Positions 42,772 through 51,075 of a stretch of DNA of 64,000 nt are shown here, piece by piece. The position numbers and the translations under genes were made by a program. Source of the DNA: Gammaproteobacteria bacterium (GTDB lineage Bacteria; Pseudomonadota; Gammaproteobacteria; Steroidobacterales; Steroidobacteraceae); assembly GCA_021323735.1 (NCBI GenBank), contig JAJPKM010000025.1, forward strand, positions 1-64,000, given 5' to 3'. Within the stretch, counting starts at the first letter, position 1; the number at the start of each line of letters is the position of its first letter. Under the pieces are notes generated by a model. The model saw only the letters and a program-made list of their open reading frames with translations. It was not told where the DNA came from and did no database searches.

Positions 42772-45455
42772 ATGGCAATAGCTCCCATCGATCCCCGCCA
42801 CCCTGACCTGACTGCATCGGACATATTGTCCCCGCAAACTTGGCCGCGGCGTGGTGCACGGCCCGCAGTGGGCCTGGATGTCATTTGCACCAAAATCGCG
42901 GTCGATTTCCAAACCATGACCGCGGCCACCGCGCTCGACACCCTGGTTGTCAATCTGGAACTGTTACGCGACGCCACCCACGTCGACGCTGCCTTTCATA
43001 TCGCCATAGATCCTGAGCTGGCCCAGATTGGCGATGTGCAGGTGGCGCGAGGCATGCTGGCGACCGGCAATCCTGAACAGCTGCGCGGGCATTCGATCGA
43101 CGAGCTGCCCTGGCTGCAGTCGCGCCTGGCGCCACTGCGGGTTTCCGAGCTGCGTGATACCGGTGCGCCGCGCGAGGACCAGGCGGTCGATGCGGCGCTT
43201 TGGAGTCACCTGGGTATGGGATCGGTGCTGCTCATCGGCTACTCGATCAAGGGACGTGCCGCCGGCGTGCTGGGCATAGCCAATGCCCGTCCCCGCGACC
43301 ACTGGGACGTGCAGCTGCACCTGTTGATGAAGCTGTTGAGCAGCAGCTTGGCCACCGGACTCGAACGGATCGAGATTCAGCGCCAGCTGGAGGACTTGGA
43401 GGAACGCAACGAACTCGCCATCCACAGCGCCAACGACGGGCTGTGGGATTTCGACACGCTCAACAACCGCGTATACCTGTCGCCGCGCTGGAAAGCCATG
43501 CTGGGCTACGATGAAAGCGACGTGGGCGAAGCGCCCGACTGGCGCACGCTGGTGCATGCCGACGACATGGCCCGGGTGCAATCCGCCATTCGCGATCACG
43601 TGGCCGGCAGGACGCCGATTTTCGACAGTCTGCACCGCATGCGGCACGCCACCGGCGAGTGGCGCTGGGTCATCAGTCGCGCCAAGGCCAAAGTCGACGA
43701 CAAGGGCCGCCTGCTGCGCCTGGTCGGCGTCGAGCTGGACATCACCGAGCGCAAGCTCTACGAGGAAGCGCTGTTTCGCGAGAAAGAGAGCGCCCAGATC
43801 ACGCTGCAGAGCATCGGCGACGGCGTGATCACCACCGACTCCAAAGGCGTCATCGACTATGTAAATCCGGTGGCCGAGGCGCTCACCGGGTGGCGCCTCG
43901 AGGATAGCCAGGGGCGCGCCATCGAGGAGATATTCCGGGCCTTTCACGAAGAAACCTGCGAGCCGCTGGAAAATCCTCTGGCCGTGGCCATCCGCCGCAC
44001 CCGCTCGATCAAGTCGGTGCGTCCGATGCTCTTGATCCGCCGCGACGGCAACGAGATCTACGTGGAAAGCACGGCCTCGCCCATCCGCGACGGCAGCGGC
44101 GCGGTTTCCGGCGGCGTGCTCGTGTTCCACGACGTCAGCGAGGCGCGCGAACTGAACCGCCGCTTGAGCTATCACGCCAGCCACGACGTCCTGACCGGCC
44201 TCGTCAATCGGCGCGAATTTGAGAATCGCATGGAGCGAGCCCTCAAGAGCGCCAAGGCGCGCGAGACCTCCTACGCGCTGTGCGTCCTCGATCTGGACCA
44301 ATTCAAAATCGTCAACGACACCTGCGGCCACAGTGCGGGAGACGCGCTGCTTGGCCAAGTCGGTGCGCTGCTCAAGTCGAAGGTCCGCTGGCGTGACACG
44401 CTGGCGCGCCTGGGCGGCGACGAATTCGGCATCCTGTTGGAAAGCTGCTCGCTGGATGAAGCGATGCGCACGGCCGAGGCGCTGCGCGAGGCGGTACGCA
44501 ACTTCAAATTTACCTGGGAAGAGCGCACGTTCCGGCTGGGCGCCAGCATCGGCGTGGTGCCGATCTCGGCCGACAATGCCGATGTCGCGGCGGTACTGAG
44601 CGCGGCCGACAGCGCCTGCCAGGCGGCCAAGGAAGCCGGGCGCAACCGCGTCCACAGCTTCGAGGAGAACGACATCGACCTCATGCGCCGCCGCCGCGAA
44701 ATGCAGTGGGCGGCACGCATCAACAACGCGCTCGAAGAGGGCCGCTTCGAGCTGTTCCGCCAGACCATCATGCCGCTGCAGAAAACCGAAACCGGCGCGC
44801 ACTACGAGCTGCTGCTGCGCATGCGCGACGAGGCCGGCAAGATCGTCGGACCGGATAATTTCATGACGGCCGCGGAACGCTACGGGATCACCCCGAGCAT
44901 CGATCGCTGGGTCATCGAAAACGCCTTCCGGTGGCTGGTGTCGAGGCGGACGAGCGCGAGAAGCTCACCATGTGCTCGATCAACCTATCGGGTCAGAGTT
45001 TGGGCGACGATAAATTCCTGCCCTATGTGATCGATCAATTTCACCGCAGCGGCCTCGACGCGACGAAGATTTGCTTCGAGATCACCGAGACGGCGGCGAT
45101 CGCCAGCTTCTCGCAGGCCAATCGCTTCATCCAGGCCTTGAAGGAACTGGGCTGCAAGTTCGCCCTCGATGACTTCGGTACCGGACTGTCATCGTTCGGC
45201 TATTTGAAGCACTTCCCCGTGGATTACCTGAAGATCGACGGCAGCTTCGTCAAAGAGATTCTGCATGATCCGATCGACCGCGAGATGGTGCGCTCGATCA
45301 ATGAGATCGGTCACCTGACCGGCAAGCAGACCATCGCCGAGTTCGCGGAGAACCAGGAAATCATCAACATGCTGCAAAGCCTGGGTGTCGACTACGCGCA
45401 AGGTTATGGGGTGTCGCAGCCGCAGCGGGTCTTGAAGGCCGCCAGCGGCGCCTGA
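42772..45455 (+). pseudogene. GAF-like/PAS/PAS/GGDEF/EAL cyclic-di-GMP protein, split by a frameshift
   Basis: The first frame (to TGA 45030) encodes a GAF-like region (about 45-195), two PAS domains (about 215-330 and 340-460; WRWVISRAKAKV and GVITTDSKGVIDYVN), a complete GGDEF domain with RLGGDEFGIL, and the start of an EAL domain in which the signature reads ELLLRM. Near 44936 (TGGCTGGTGTC) one base is missing. The EAL domain resumes in the next frame with MCSINLSGQS, ALDDFGTGLSSFGYLK and IAEFAENQEI, ending at 45455. Active diguanylate cyclase and phosphodiesterase residues are kept. The shift leaves about 30 wrong residues, then a stop. Recent mutation or sequencing error are both possible. 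Confidence 0.88.
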
Positions 45456-45472
45456 GGTCAGTGTGTCCTAAG

Positions 45473-46351
45473 CTACGGGCCGCCGTGCCATTCGAAGCGC
45501 ATCGATAGATCCACGGCGCGCACATGCTTGGTGATGCTGCCGACGGAAATGAAATCCACACCGGTCAGCGCGACCTCGCGAATCGTCTGCGTCGTGATGC
45601 CGCCCGATGCCTCGATCTTCAGGCGCCGGCCCTCGCGCATGTTCAGCGCCACACCCTCGCGCAAGGTGTCCAGCGGAAAATTATCCAGCATGGCGATGTC
45701 GGCGCCTGCATCGATCGCCTGCTTGAGCTGCGTCAAATTCTCCACCTCGACTTCCACGGGGACGGGTGACGATCCCCGCTTGGCCGCGGCGACGGCCGAT
45801 GCAATGGAACCTGCCGCCGCGATGTGGTTTTCCTTGATGAGGATGCCGTCAAAAAGTCCCATGCGGTGGTTGTGCCCGCCGCCAACCCGCACGGCGTATT
45901 TCTGCGCGGTGCGCAATCCGGGAATCGTCTTGCGGGTGTCGAGCAGACGGCAGCTTGTGCCCTCCAGCAACACCGCGTAGGTATGCGCGGCGGTTGCCGT
46001 GCCGCTGAGCAGTTGCAGGAAATTGAGCGCGCAGCGCTCCGCGGTGAGCAGCGCCCGTGCCGGTCCTTCCACGGTGAACAGCATTTGATCCGCGTTCACC
46101 GCATCCCCCTCGGCAACCCGCCACTGAAAGCTCACGCCGGAATCGACCTGCCTGAAGCTCTCCTCCACGTAGGGTATGCCGCAGAGAATCGCGGCCTCGC
46201 GCGTCAGCACCGTGGCCCGGCCGGATTTTCCCGGAGGAATGAGCGCCGCGGTCAGATCGCCGCCGCCGATATCCTCGGCGAGGGCTGCGGCCACTTGCAG
46301 CGGCAAGTCCTTGGGAATCGGTATCGCTGGGCCGGGAGCCTGTCTAGGCAA
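45473..46351 (-). CDS. nadC: Nicotinate-nucleotide pyrophosphorylase (carboxylating)
   Basis: 292 residues. NadC converts quinolinate and PRPP to nicotinate mononucleotide, CO2 and pyrophosphate in de novo NAD synthesis. Family blocks are [60 protein letters not shown] in consecutive segments, IKENHI, and EASGGI near the end; the Arg, His and Lys residues there bind the substrates. Its 3' end is 17 bases from the end of the GGDEF-EAL gene (convergent). Confidence 0.96.
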   Translation of the reverse strand: MPRQAPGPAIPIPKDLPLQVAAALAEDIGGGDLTAALIPPGKSGRATVLTREAAILCGIPYVEESFRQVDSGVSFQWRVAEGDAVNADQMLFTVEGPARALLTAERCALNFLQLLSGTATAAHTYAVLLEGTSCRLLDTRKTIPGLRTAQKYAVRVGGGHNHRMGLFDGILIKENHIAAAGSIASAVAAAKRGSSPVPVEVEVENLTQLKQAIDAGADIAMLDNFPLDTLREGVALNMREGRRLKIEASGGITTQTIREVALTGVDFISVGSITKHVRAVDLSMRFEWHGGP

Positions 46352-46372
46352 ATCCGTCTCGCTCGCAGGTAT

Positions 46373-46396
46373 GGGGAGCGCGCAGACGCGCTCCCC
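46373..46396. repeat. Strong hairpin between nadC and the PuuD-like gene
   Basis: GGGGAGCGCG (46373-46382) and CGCGCTCCCC (46387-46396) pair perfectly with a 4-base loop. It lies 32 bases after the stop of the PuuD-like gene on the minus strand. No T-run follows, so it may stabilise the message end or assist factor-dependent termination. Confidence 0.4.
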
Positions 46397-46428
46397 AGGG
46401 TCGGTCAGCCCCGCCGCAACGGGTCATC

Positions 46429-47046
46429 CTAGAACGGCAGGCCGTGCGTCGGTCCGACCATGCACATCAGCATCGGAATCGACAGCAGAAAGTTCGTGCG
46501 CGAGGCATACAAGGCCACTTTGCGCGCCTTCGCCTTCTCCTCATCGGTGGCCGGGACGATCCCTAAGATCTTCTTCTGGTTGGGCCAAATGAGTCCCCAG
46601 ACATTGAAAAGCATGATGGTGCCCAGCCATACGCCGATGCCCATGATCAAGTTGGGCCGGGATACCGGTGTGTCGAGCAGGCCCAATGTGAATGCGCCGA
46701 CGAAGCGCCCGCGGGTCTGCGACAGCAACCAGGCACCCATGAGCCAGGTGGCGAGCGCCGCCCAGCGAAACCACAGCAGGGCGCGCGGCGCGACGTACTT
46801 GTTGATGCCGGCGGCGCCCGGGCCGCCCTTGTCGGCCGCAGCCACGCCCATGGCAGGGGTCTGGACGGCATTGAAGTAGTACAAAAGGCCGATCCAGAAA
46901 ATGCCCGAGATGATGTGCAGCCAGCGCGCCAGCGCCGCCATGGTCAAGGTGTTGAAGTGGAGGCCGCCGTCCACCAGCGCGGCAATCACGACGGAGAGCA
47001 CGAATCCTATGATTAGAGGCCATTTGACGGTAGTTAACGGGTTCAT
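46429..47046 (-). CDS. PuuD/DUF989-like inner-membrane protein
   Basis: 205 residues from ATG 47044-47046, preceded by GGAGGGG. Four to five transmembrane segments are visible (about 9-27, 38-60, 87-107, 133-155, 180-200). ARWLHIISGIFWIGLLYYFN and the later NVWGLIWPNQKKILG resemble the membrane domain of PuuD, described as a urate hydroxylase. The C-terminal cytochrome c domain of the founding enzyme is absent and no purine genes are nearby, so urate oxidation is uncertain. Conserved histidines could bind heme. Confidence 0.6.
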   Translation of the reverse strand: MNPLTTVKWPLIIGFVLSVVIAALVDGGLHFNTLTMAALARWLHIISGIFWIGLLYYFNAVQTPAMGVAAADKGGPGAAGINKYVAPRALLWFRWAALATWLMGAWLLSQTRGRFVGAFTLGLLDTPVSRPNLIMGIGVWLGTIMLFNVWGLIWPNQKKILGIVPATDEEKAKARKVALYASRTNFLLSIPMLMCMVGPTHGLPF

Positions 47047-47315
47047 GCGGTTCCCCTCCATAATGTTTGATCGGATCACGCCACGGCTTAGGATCGTGCG
47101 TTGCGGCAGGCTGGAAGAATAGGGGACTGACCCCAATAATTCAACGAGACCCGATGCAACAAGGTGCTGGAGGGGCTGTTATCGTACAATTGAGAGGCCA
47201 CCCGCCAGTGATATCCGGGCACGGGGCGCTGTTGCACGTGGGCGAGCGCGAGCGGATTTAAGCGAGCGCGACCGGACTTATATGAATCATTTGGAAAATT
47301 TGGAGAGCATCGATA

Positions 47316-47639
47316 ATGGACGCCATTGAACGCATCAAGAGTCAGCTGTCGGCCGCGCCGGTGGTCCTGTACATGAAGGGCACCCCCGACTTCCCGCAAT
47401 GCGGCTTTTCCGCTCAGACCGTCGGTGCCCTGCGCGCCTGCAAGGCGCAGTTTGCGCACATCAATATTTTCGAGGACCCGGAAGTACGCGAAGCGCTGAA
47501 AACCTACTCGAATTGGCCCACTTTTCCGCAGCTCTATGTCAACGGCGAGCTGGTCGGCGGCTGCGACATCACGCTGGAGATGTACAAGAGCGGCGAATTG
47601 AAGCAATTGCTGGCACAGGCCGGCGCCGTGGCCGCCTGA
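47316..47639 (+). CDS. grxD: Monothiol CGFS glutaredoxin (Grx4 type)
   Basis: 107 residues. The motif KGTPDFPQCGFSAQTVGAL contains the CGFS active site, and NWPTFPQLYVNGELVGGCDI the glutathione-binding segment. These proteins hold a shared 2Fe-2S cluster as a homodimer or with BolA and deliver it to target enzymes. GGAGAG precedes the ATG. Its stop lies 17 bases from that of the convergent rnt gene. Confidence 0.95.
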   Translation: MDAIERIKSQLSAAPVVLYMKGTPDFPQCGFSAQTVGALRACKAQFAHINIFEDPEVREALKTYSNWPTFPQLYVNGELVGGCDITLEMYKSGELKQLLAQAGAVAA

Positions 47640-47656
47640 GGGGTCCCAGCCCGTCC

Positions 47657-48337
47657 TTAAGGTCCCGGCGGGTCAACCTCCACCTCGATCGGTCCCATGG
47701 CCGCGAGACGCCTGCGGCCGGCATCGAATACGCCTTGGAATTGATTGCACACGATGCAGAACAAATCGGCGGTGCGTTCCGCGTCATAGGCCGCCGAATG
47801 CGCCGAGGAACTGTCCCACTCCAGGCCCGCGGCCAGGGTGGCGCGCATCAAGACGGTTTGGCCGAAGGCAATGCCGCCGAGCGTCGCGGTATCGAAGCTC
47901 GAGAAGGGATGAAACGGGTTGCGCTTCACCTGGGTGCGCGCCACGGCTGCATTCAGGAAATTCAAGTCAAATGAAGCGTTGTGGCCGACCAGCACTGCGC
48001 GGGTACAGTCCGCGTTGCGCACGGCGGTACGCACTTCTTTGAAGATCCGCTGCAACGCATCTTCCTCGGTGATGCCGGGCCGCAGCGGATGATGGGGATC
48101 GATACCGGTCACGGCCATCGACGCCGGTTCCAGATTGCTGCCGGGAAACGGGATGACGTGGAAGCGGTGGGTTTCGCCGCGCGCCAGCGTGCCGTCGCTG
48201 CGCATGTCGATCATCACCGCGGCAATTTCCAGCAGTGCATCGGTCTGCGAATTGAATCCGCCGGTCTCCACGTCGATGACAACCGGCAGAAAGCCGCGGA
48301 ATCGCGTGGCAAAGGTGATGGGCGGAAGTTGCGACAT
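47657..48337 (-). CDS. rnt: Ribonuclease T
   Basis: 226 residues of the DEDDh exonuclease family. RNase T trims 3' ends of tRNA, 5S rRNA and other stable RNAs. Visible are exonuclease motif I VVIDVETGGFNSQTDALLEI, motif II VGHNASFDLNFLN and motif III SSAHSAAYDAERTADLF with catalytic His and Asp. It starts one base after the pyrC stop codon, so it is co-transcribed with pyrC and the M17 peptidase gene. Confidence 0.94.
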   Translation of the reverse strand: MSQLPPITFATRFRGFLPVVIDVETGGFNSQTDALLEIAAVMIDMRSDGTLARGETHRFHVIPFPGSNLEPASMAVTGIDPHHPLRPGITEEDALQRIFKEVRTAVRNADCTRAVLVGHNASFDLNFLNAAVARTQVKRNPFHPFSSFDTATLGGIAFGQTVLMRATLAAGLEWDSSSAHSAAYDAERTADLFCIVCNQFQGVFDAGRRRLAAMGPIEVEVDPPGP

Positions 48338-48338
48338 G

Positions 48339-49388
48339 CTAAGCGCGGCTCCTCATTTGCGCGAGCCGCCAAGCGATCGGCTCGCCGGCGCGGTAGGGAA
48401 TGAGCGCCCCCTGGCCGAAGGCGTACTGCGGCGGTGCGGTCCAGGTTTCCTTCACCAGGGTGATGCGCTCGGCATGGCGCGGTAGCCCGTAGAAATCGGC
48501 ACCGAAATGACTGGCAAATGCTTCCAGCCGGTCGAGCCGGCCGGCCGATTCGAATGCTTCGGCGTACAGCTCGATGGCGGCGTGGGCGGTAAACATGCCC
48601 GCGCACCCGCAGGCATTTTCCTTCGTGGCCTGCTCGTGCGGCGCGCTGTCGGTGCCGAGGAAGAAGCGCGGACTGCCGCTGGTCGCCGCCTCGAGCAGCG
48701 CCTGCCGATCATGCTCGCGCTTGAGTATGGGCAGACAATAAAAGTGCGGCTTGATGCCGCCGTTGAAAATCGCATTGCGGTTATGCAGCAGATGCTGTGG
48801 GGTGATGGTGGCGGCGACCCCGGCGCGTGCCGTGCGCACGAATTCCACCGCGCGCCGGGTCGTGATGTGTTCGAAAACCACTTTCAGCGCCGGGAAGCGA
48901 TCGAGCAGCGGTGCAAGCACCGAATCGATGAAATGACTCTCGCGATCGAACACGTCGACCTCGGCCTGCGTCGATTCACCGTGCACCAGCAACCGCATGC
49001 CGAGCTTTTCCATCCGGGCAAGAGCGTCGTGCACATGCCGGATGTCGGTGACACCCGCCGCTGAATGCGTGGTCGCGCCGGCAGGGTAGAGCTTGACGCC
49101 ATGGATGAAGCCCGCCGCGTGCGCGCGCTCGATCTCATCGGCGCTCGTGGTATCGGTTAGATACAGCGTGAGCAGCGGCTGGAATCGGCTGTCCGCCGGC
49201 AGAGCCGCCAGAATGCGCCGGCGATAGGCGCCTGCCATGTCGGTGGTCGTGATCGCGGGTTTGAGATTCGGCATCACGATGGCTCGCCCGAAGCGCTGCG
49301 CCGTGAATCCGACCACGGCCTTCAGCGCTTCGCCGTCACGCAGATGAACGTGCCAGTCATCCGGCCGTTGAATGCTGAGGCGGCTCAT
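48339..49388 (-). CDS. pyrC: Dihydroorotase (class II)
   Basis: 349 residues from ATG 49386-49388, whose ATG overlaps the TGA of the upstream M17 gene (ATGA). PyrC closes N-carbamoyl-aspartate to dihydroorotate in pyrimidine synthesis. Zn ligands lie in DDWHVHLRDGE and in the later HGE, FEHITT and LGTDSAPH motifs; the carbamylated lysine is in HGVKLYPAGATT. Length matches E. coli PyrC (348). Confidence 0.96.
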   Translation of the reverse strand: MSRLSIQRPDDWHVHLRDGEALKAVVGFTAQRFGRAIVMPNLKPAITTTDMAGAYRRRILAALPADSRFQPLLTLYLTDTTSADEIERAHAAGFIHGVKLYPAGATTHSAAGVTDIRHVHDALARMEKLGMRLLVHGESTQAEVDVFDRESHFIDSVLAPLLDRFPALKVVFEHITTRRAVEFVRTARAGVAATITPQHLLHNRNAIFNGGIKPHFYCLPILKREHDRQALLEAATSGSPRFFLGTDSAPHEQATKENACGCAGMFTAHAAIELYAEAFESAGRLDRLEAFASHFGADFYGLPRHAERITLVKETWTAPPQYAFGQGALIPYRAGEPIAWRLAQMRSRA

Positions 49389-50902
49389 GCCGAACCCTTG
49401 GAAGTGGATGGCCATCCGCCGCGCAGCAGCTCCAGCGTGTAGCGCACGCCAAAGCCGGTGATCTCGGTGGCGATGTGCGCGAGGCCGCCGTGCCGCGTGC
49501 CCGCCGCGAGATCGAGGTGCAGCCAGGCAATGTCATTCGGCACGAACCGGTTCAAGAACCGCGCGGCCAAGATGTGATCGCCCTTGCCCTCGACGGCGCA
49601 TTGCATCACGTCGGCGATGCTGCTTTCCAAGTCGCTGTCGTAGTCCACGTCCATCGGAAAGCACCAGACCCGCTCGCCGCTCTCGCTCCCGGCCGATTCG
49701 ATGCGCGCGCGCATCTCGGGCCGGTTGGTGAAGGCGCCGCTGTAGCGCTCGGTCAGCGCGTATACGCAGGCGCCGGTGAGGGTTGCGTAGTCGATGATGG
49801 CGCACGGCTTCTTCGCCGCCGCGAGGCTGAGTGCATCCGCGAGCACCATGCGGCCCTCGGCATCCGTATGAATCACCTGAATGGTCGTGCCGTTCGCGGC
49901 GCGAACGACGTCCTGCGGCTTGTAGGCAAGCGGTCCGATACGGTTCTCCGTGATGGCCAGCCAGCAATCCACGGCGAGCGGCGAGCGCAGCGCGTGCAGG
50001 GCATACAGGCTTCCCAGTGCGACGGCGCTGCCCTCCATGTCGGTGTGCATCTCGAGCATGCTCTTGTGCGCCTTCAAATTCGTCCCGCCGGTGTCGAAGC
50101 AAATTCCCTTGCCCACCAGGCTCACGGCGGGAGCCGCGGCGCCGCGCGGCCGATAGGAGAGGCAGGCGATGCCGGCATCGCGCAGGCCATTGCCGCGTGC
50201 CACCGCGAGGAAAGCGCCCGCACCCAAACGCTTCAGCTGTGTTTCGCCATAGAACTTAAAGCTCACGCGCAACTGCTGTGCGAACTGCCGAAGCAGCCGG
50301 CGATAGAGCCTTGCATCCAGGACACTGGGCGGCAGCGCGGTGAGCCATCGAGCGAGATTGTTGCCGGCTGCGCTCGCCAGCGTCACCTCCAGCCCCGGCA
50401 ATTTTTCGCGATGGGCGAGGTCTATCCGCGCTAGCGGCGTGCGGGGCTTGGGCTTGCTCTTGAAAGTCGCGAGGCGAAACGCGGCGGCCTCGAGGGCTGC
50501 AATGAGGGCATTGAAGCCGGCCTCCACGGGCGGCGCGGCGCATCCCTGCTGCCATATCAACAGCGATTGCGGATCGCCGTCCAAGGCGCTGCAGGCAAGT
50601 TTGCGGGCCGTCTGCAGCCGCTCGAAGGTACTCGCTTCGCCGGCCAAGCACGCAACCACCAACAGAGTCTGCGCGCGCGGACCGACGCGCAGCTGATACG
50701 TGTCGCCGGCCTTGCGCATCCTTTGCTCATGCAGCGCGCGCAGCTGCGCGCCGTATGGCAGTGCATTCCAATCGGACCGGGATGGCGCGAGCGGCAGGAA
50801 CAGCAGCGCACTGCGGTAGCGCGCCAGCGTCCTTGCGGTAATATGCGCGCCGATCCGGCGCACGGGCACGAGGAGACGGTCTAGGGGCAAACGAGTCGGC
50901 AT
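49385..50902 (-). CDS. M17 leucyl aminopeptidase family protein
   Basis: 505 residues from ATG 50900-50902 (an ATG at 50917 is an alternative). The C-terminal two thirds form the dizinc M17 domain: VGKGICFDTGG with a metal-binding Lys and Asp, HTDMEGSA, and the signature IHTDAEGRMVLADAL, which in PepA reads NTDAEGRL. The N-terminal part is divergent from PepA, so it is a family member rather than the classical pepA product. It probably removes N-terminal residues from peptides in the cytoplasm. The stop overlaps the pyrC start. Confidence 0.88.
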   Translation of the reverse strand: MPTRLPLDRLLVPVRRIGAHITARTLARYRSALLFLPLAPSRSDWNALPYGAQLRALHEQRMRKAGDTYQLRVGPRAQTLLVVACLAGEASTFERLQTARKLACSALDGDPQSLLIWQQGCAAPPVEAGFNALIAALEAAAFRLATFKSKPKPRTPLARIDLAHREKLPGLEVTLASAAGNNLARWLTALPPSVLDARLYRRLLRQFAQQLRVSFKFYGETQLKRLGAGAFLAVARGNGLRDAGIACLSYRPRGAAAPAVSLVGKGICFDTGGTNLKAHKSMLEMHTDMEGSAVALGSLYALHALRSPLAVDCWLAITENRIGPLAYKPQDVVRAANGTTIQVIHTDAEGRMVLADALSLAAAKKPCAIIDYATLTGACVYALTERYSGAFTNRPEMRARIESAGSESGERVWCFPMDVDYDSDLESSIADVMQCAVEGKGDHILAARFLNRFVPNDIAWLHLDLAAGTRHGGLAHIATEITGFGVRYTLELLRGGWPSTSKGSA

Positions 50903-50936
50903 ATCGTAAAACCGCAAGGTATCGCGACTTCATCCC

Positions 50937-51032
50937 GAGCCTGTTCGGATTTCAGGCTCCTTCTTGACCGTGAAAAACCAAACCCCGAAGATAGCGCGAG
51001 TAAACTTAGTGGCAGTCAGCGCAGCGGCGCTG
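50937..51032. promoter_or_regulatory. Divergent promoter region of the pyruvate dehydrogenase operon with two inverted repeats
   Basis: GAGCCTG (50937-50943) with CAGGCTC (50953-50959) and CAGCGC (51017-51022) with GCGCTG (51027-51032) are perfect short inverted repeats between the M17 gene and aceE. Neither matches the PdhR operator pattern known from E. coli. No strong promoter hexamers or aceE ribosome site are evident. Confidence 0.3.
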
Positions 51033-51075
51033 TAACGTGCCTGCATATTAACAGGACACGTGAGTCTGTGCATTT

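Noticed and set aside
44925-44945. Programmed frameshifting in the GGDEF-EAL gene
   Set aside because: No slippery run; the sequence TGGCTGGTGTC points to a lost base.
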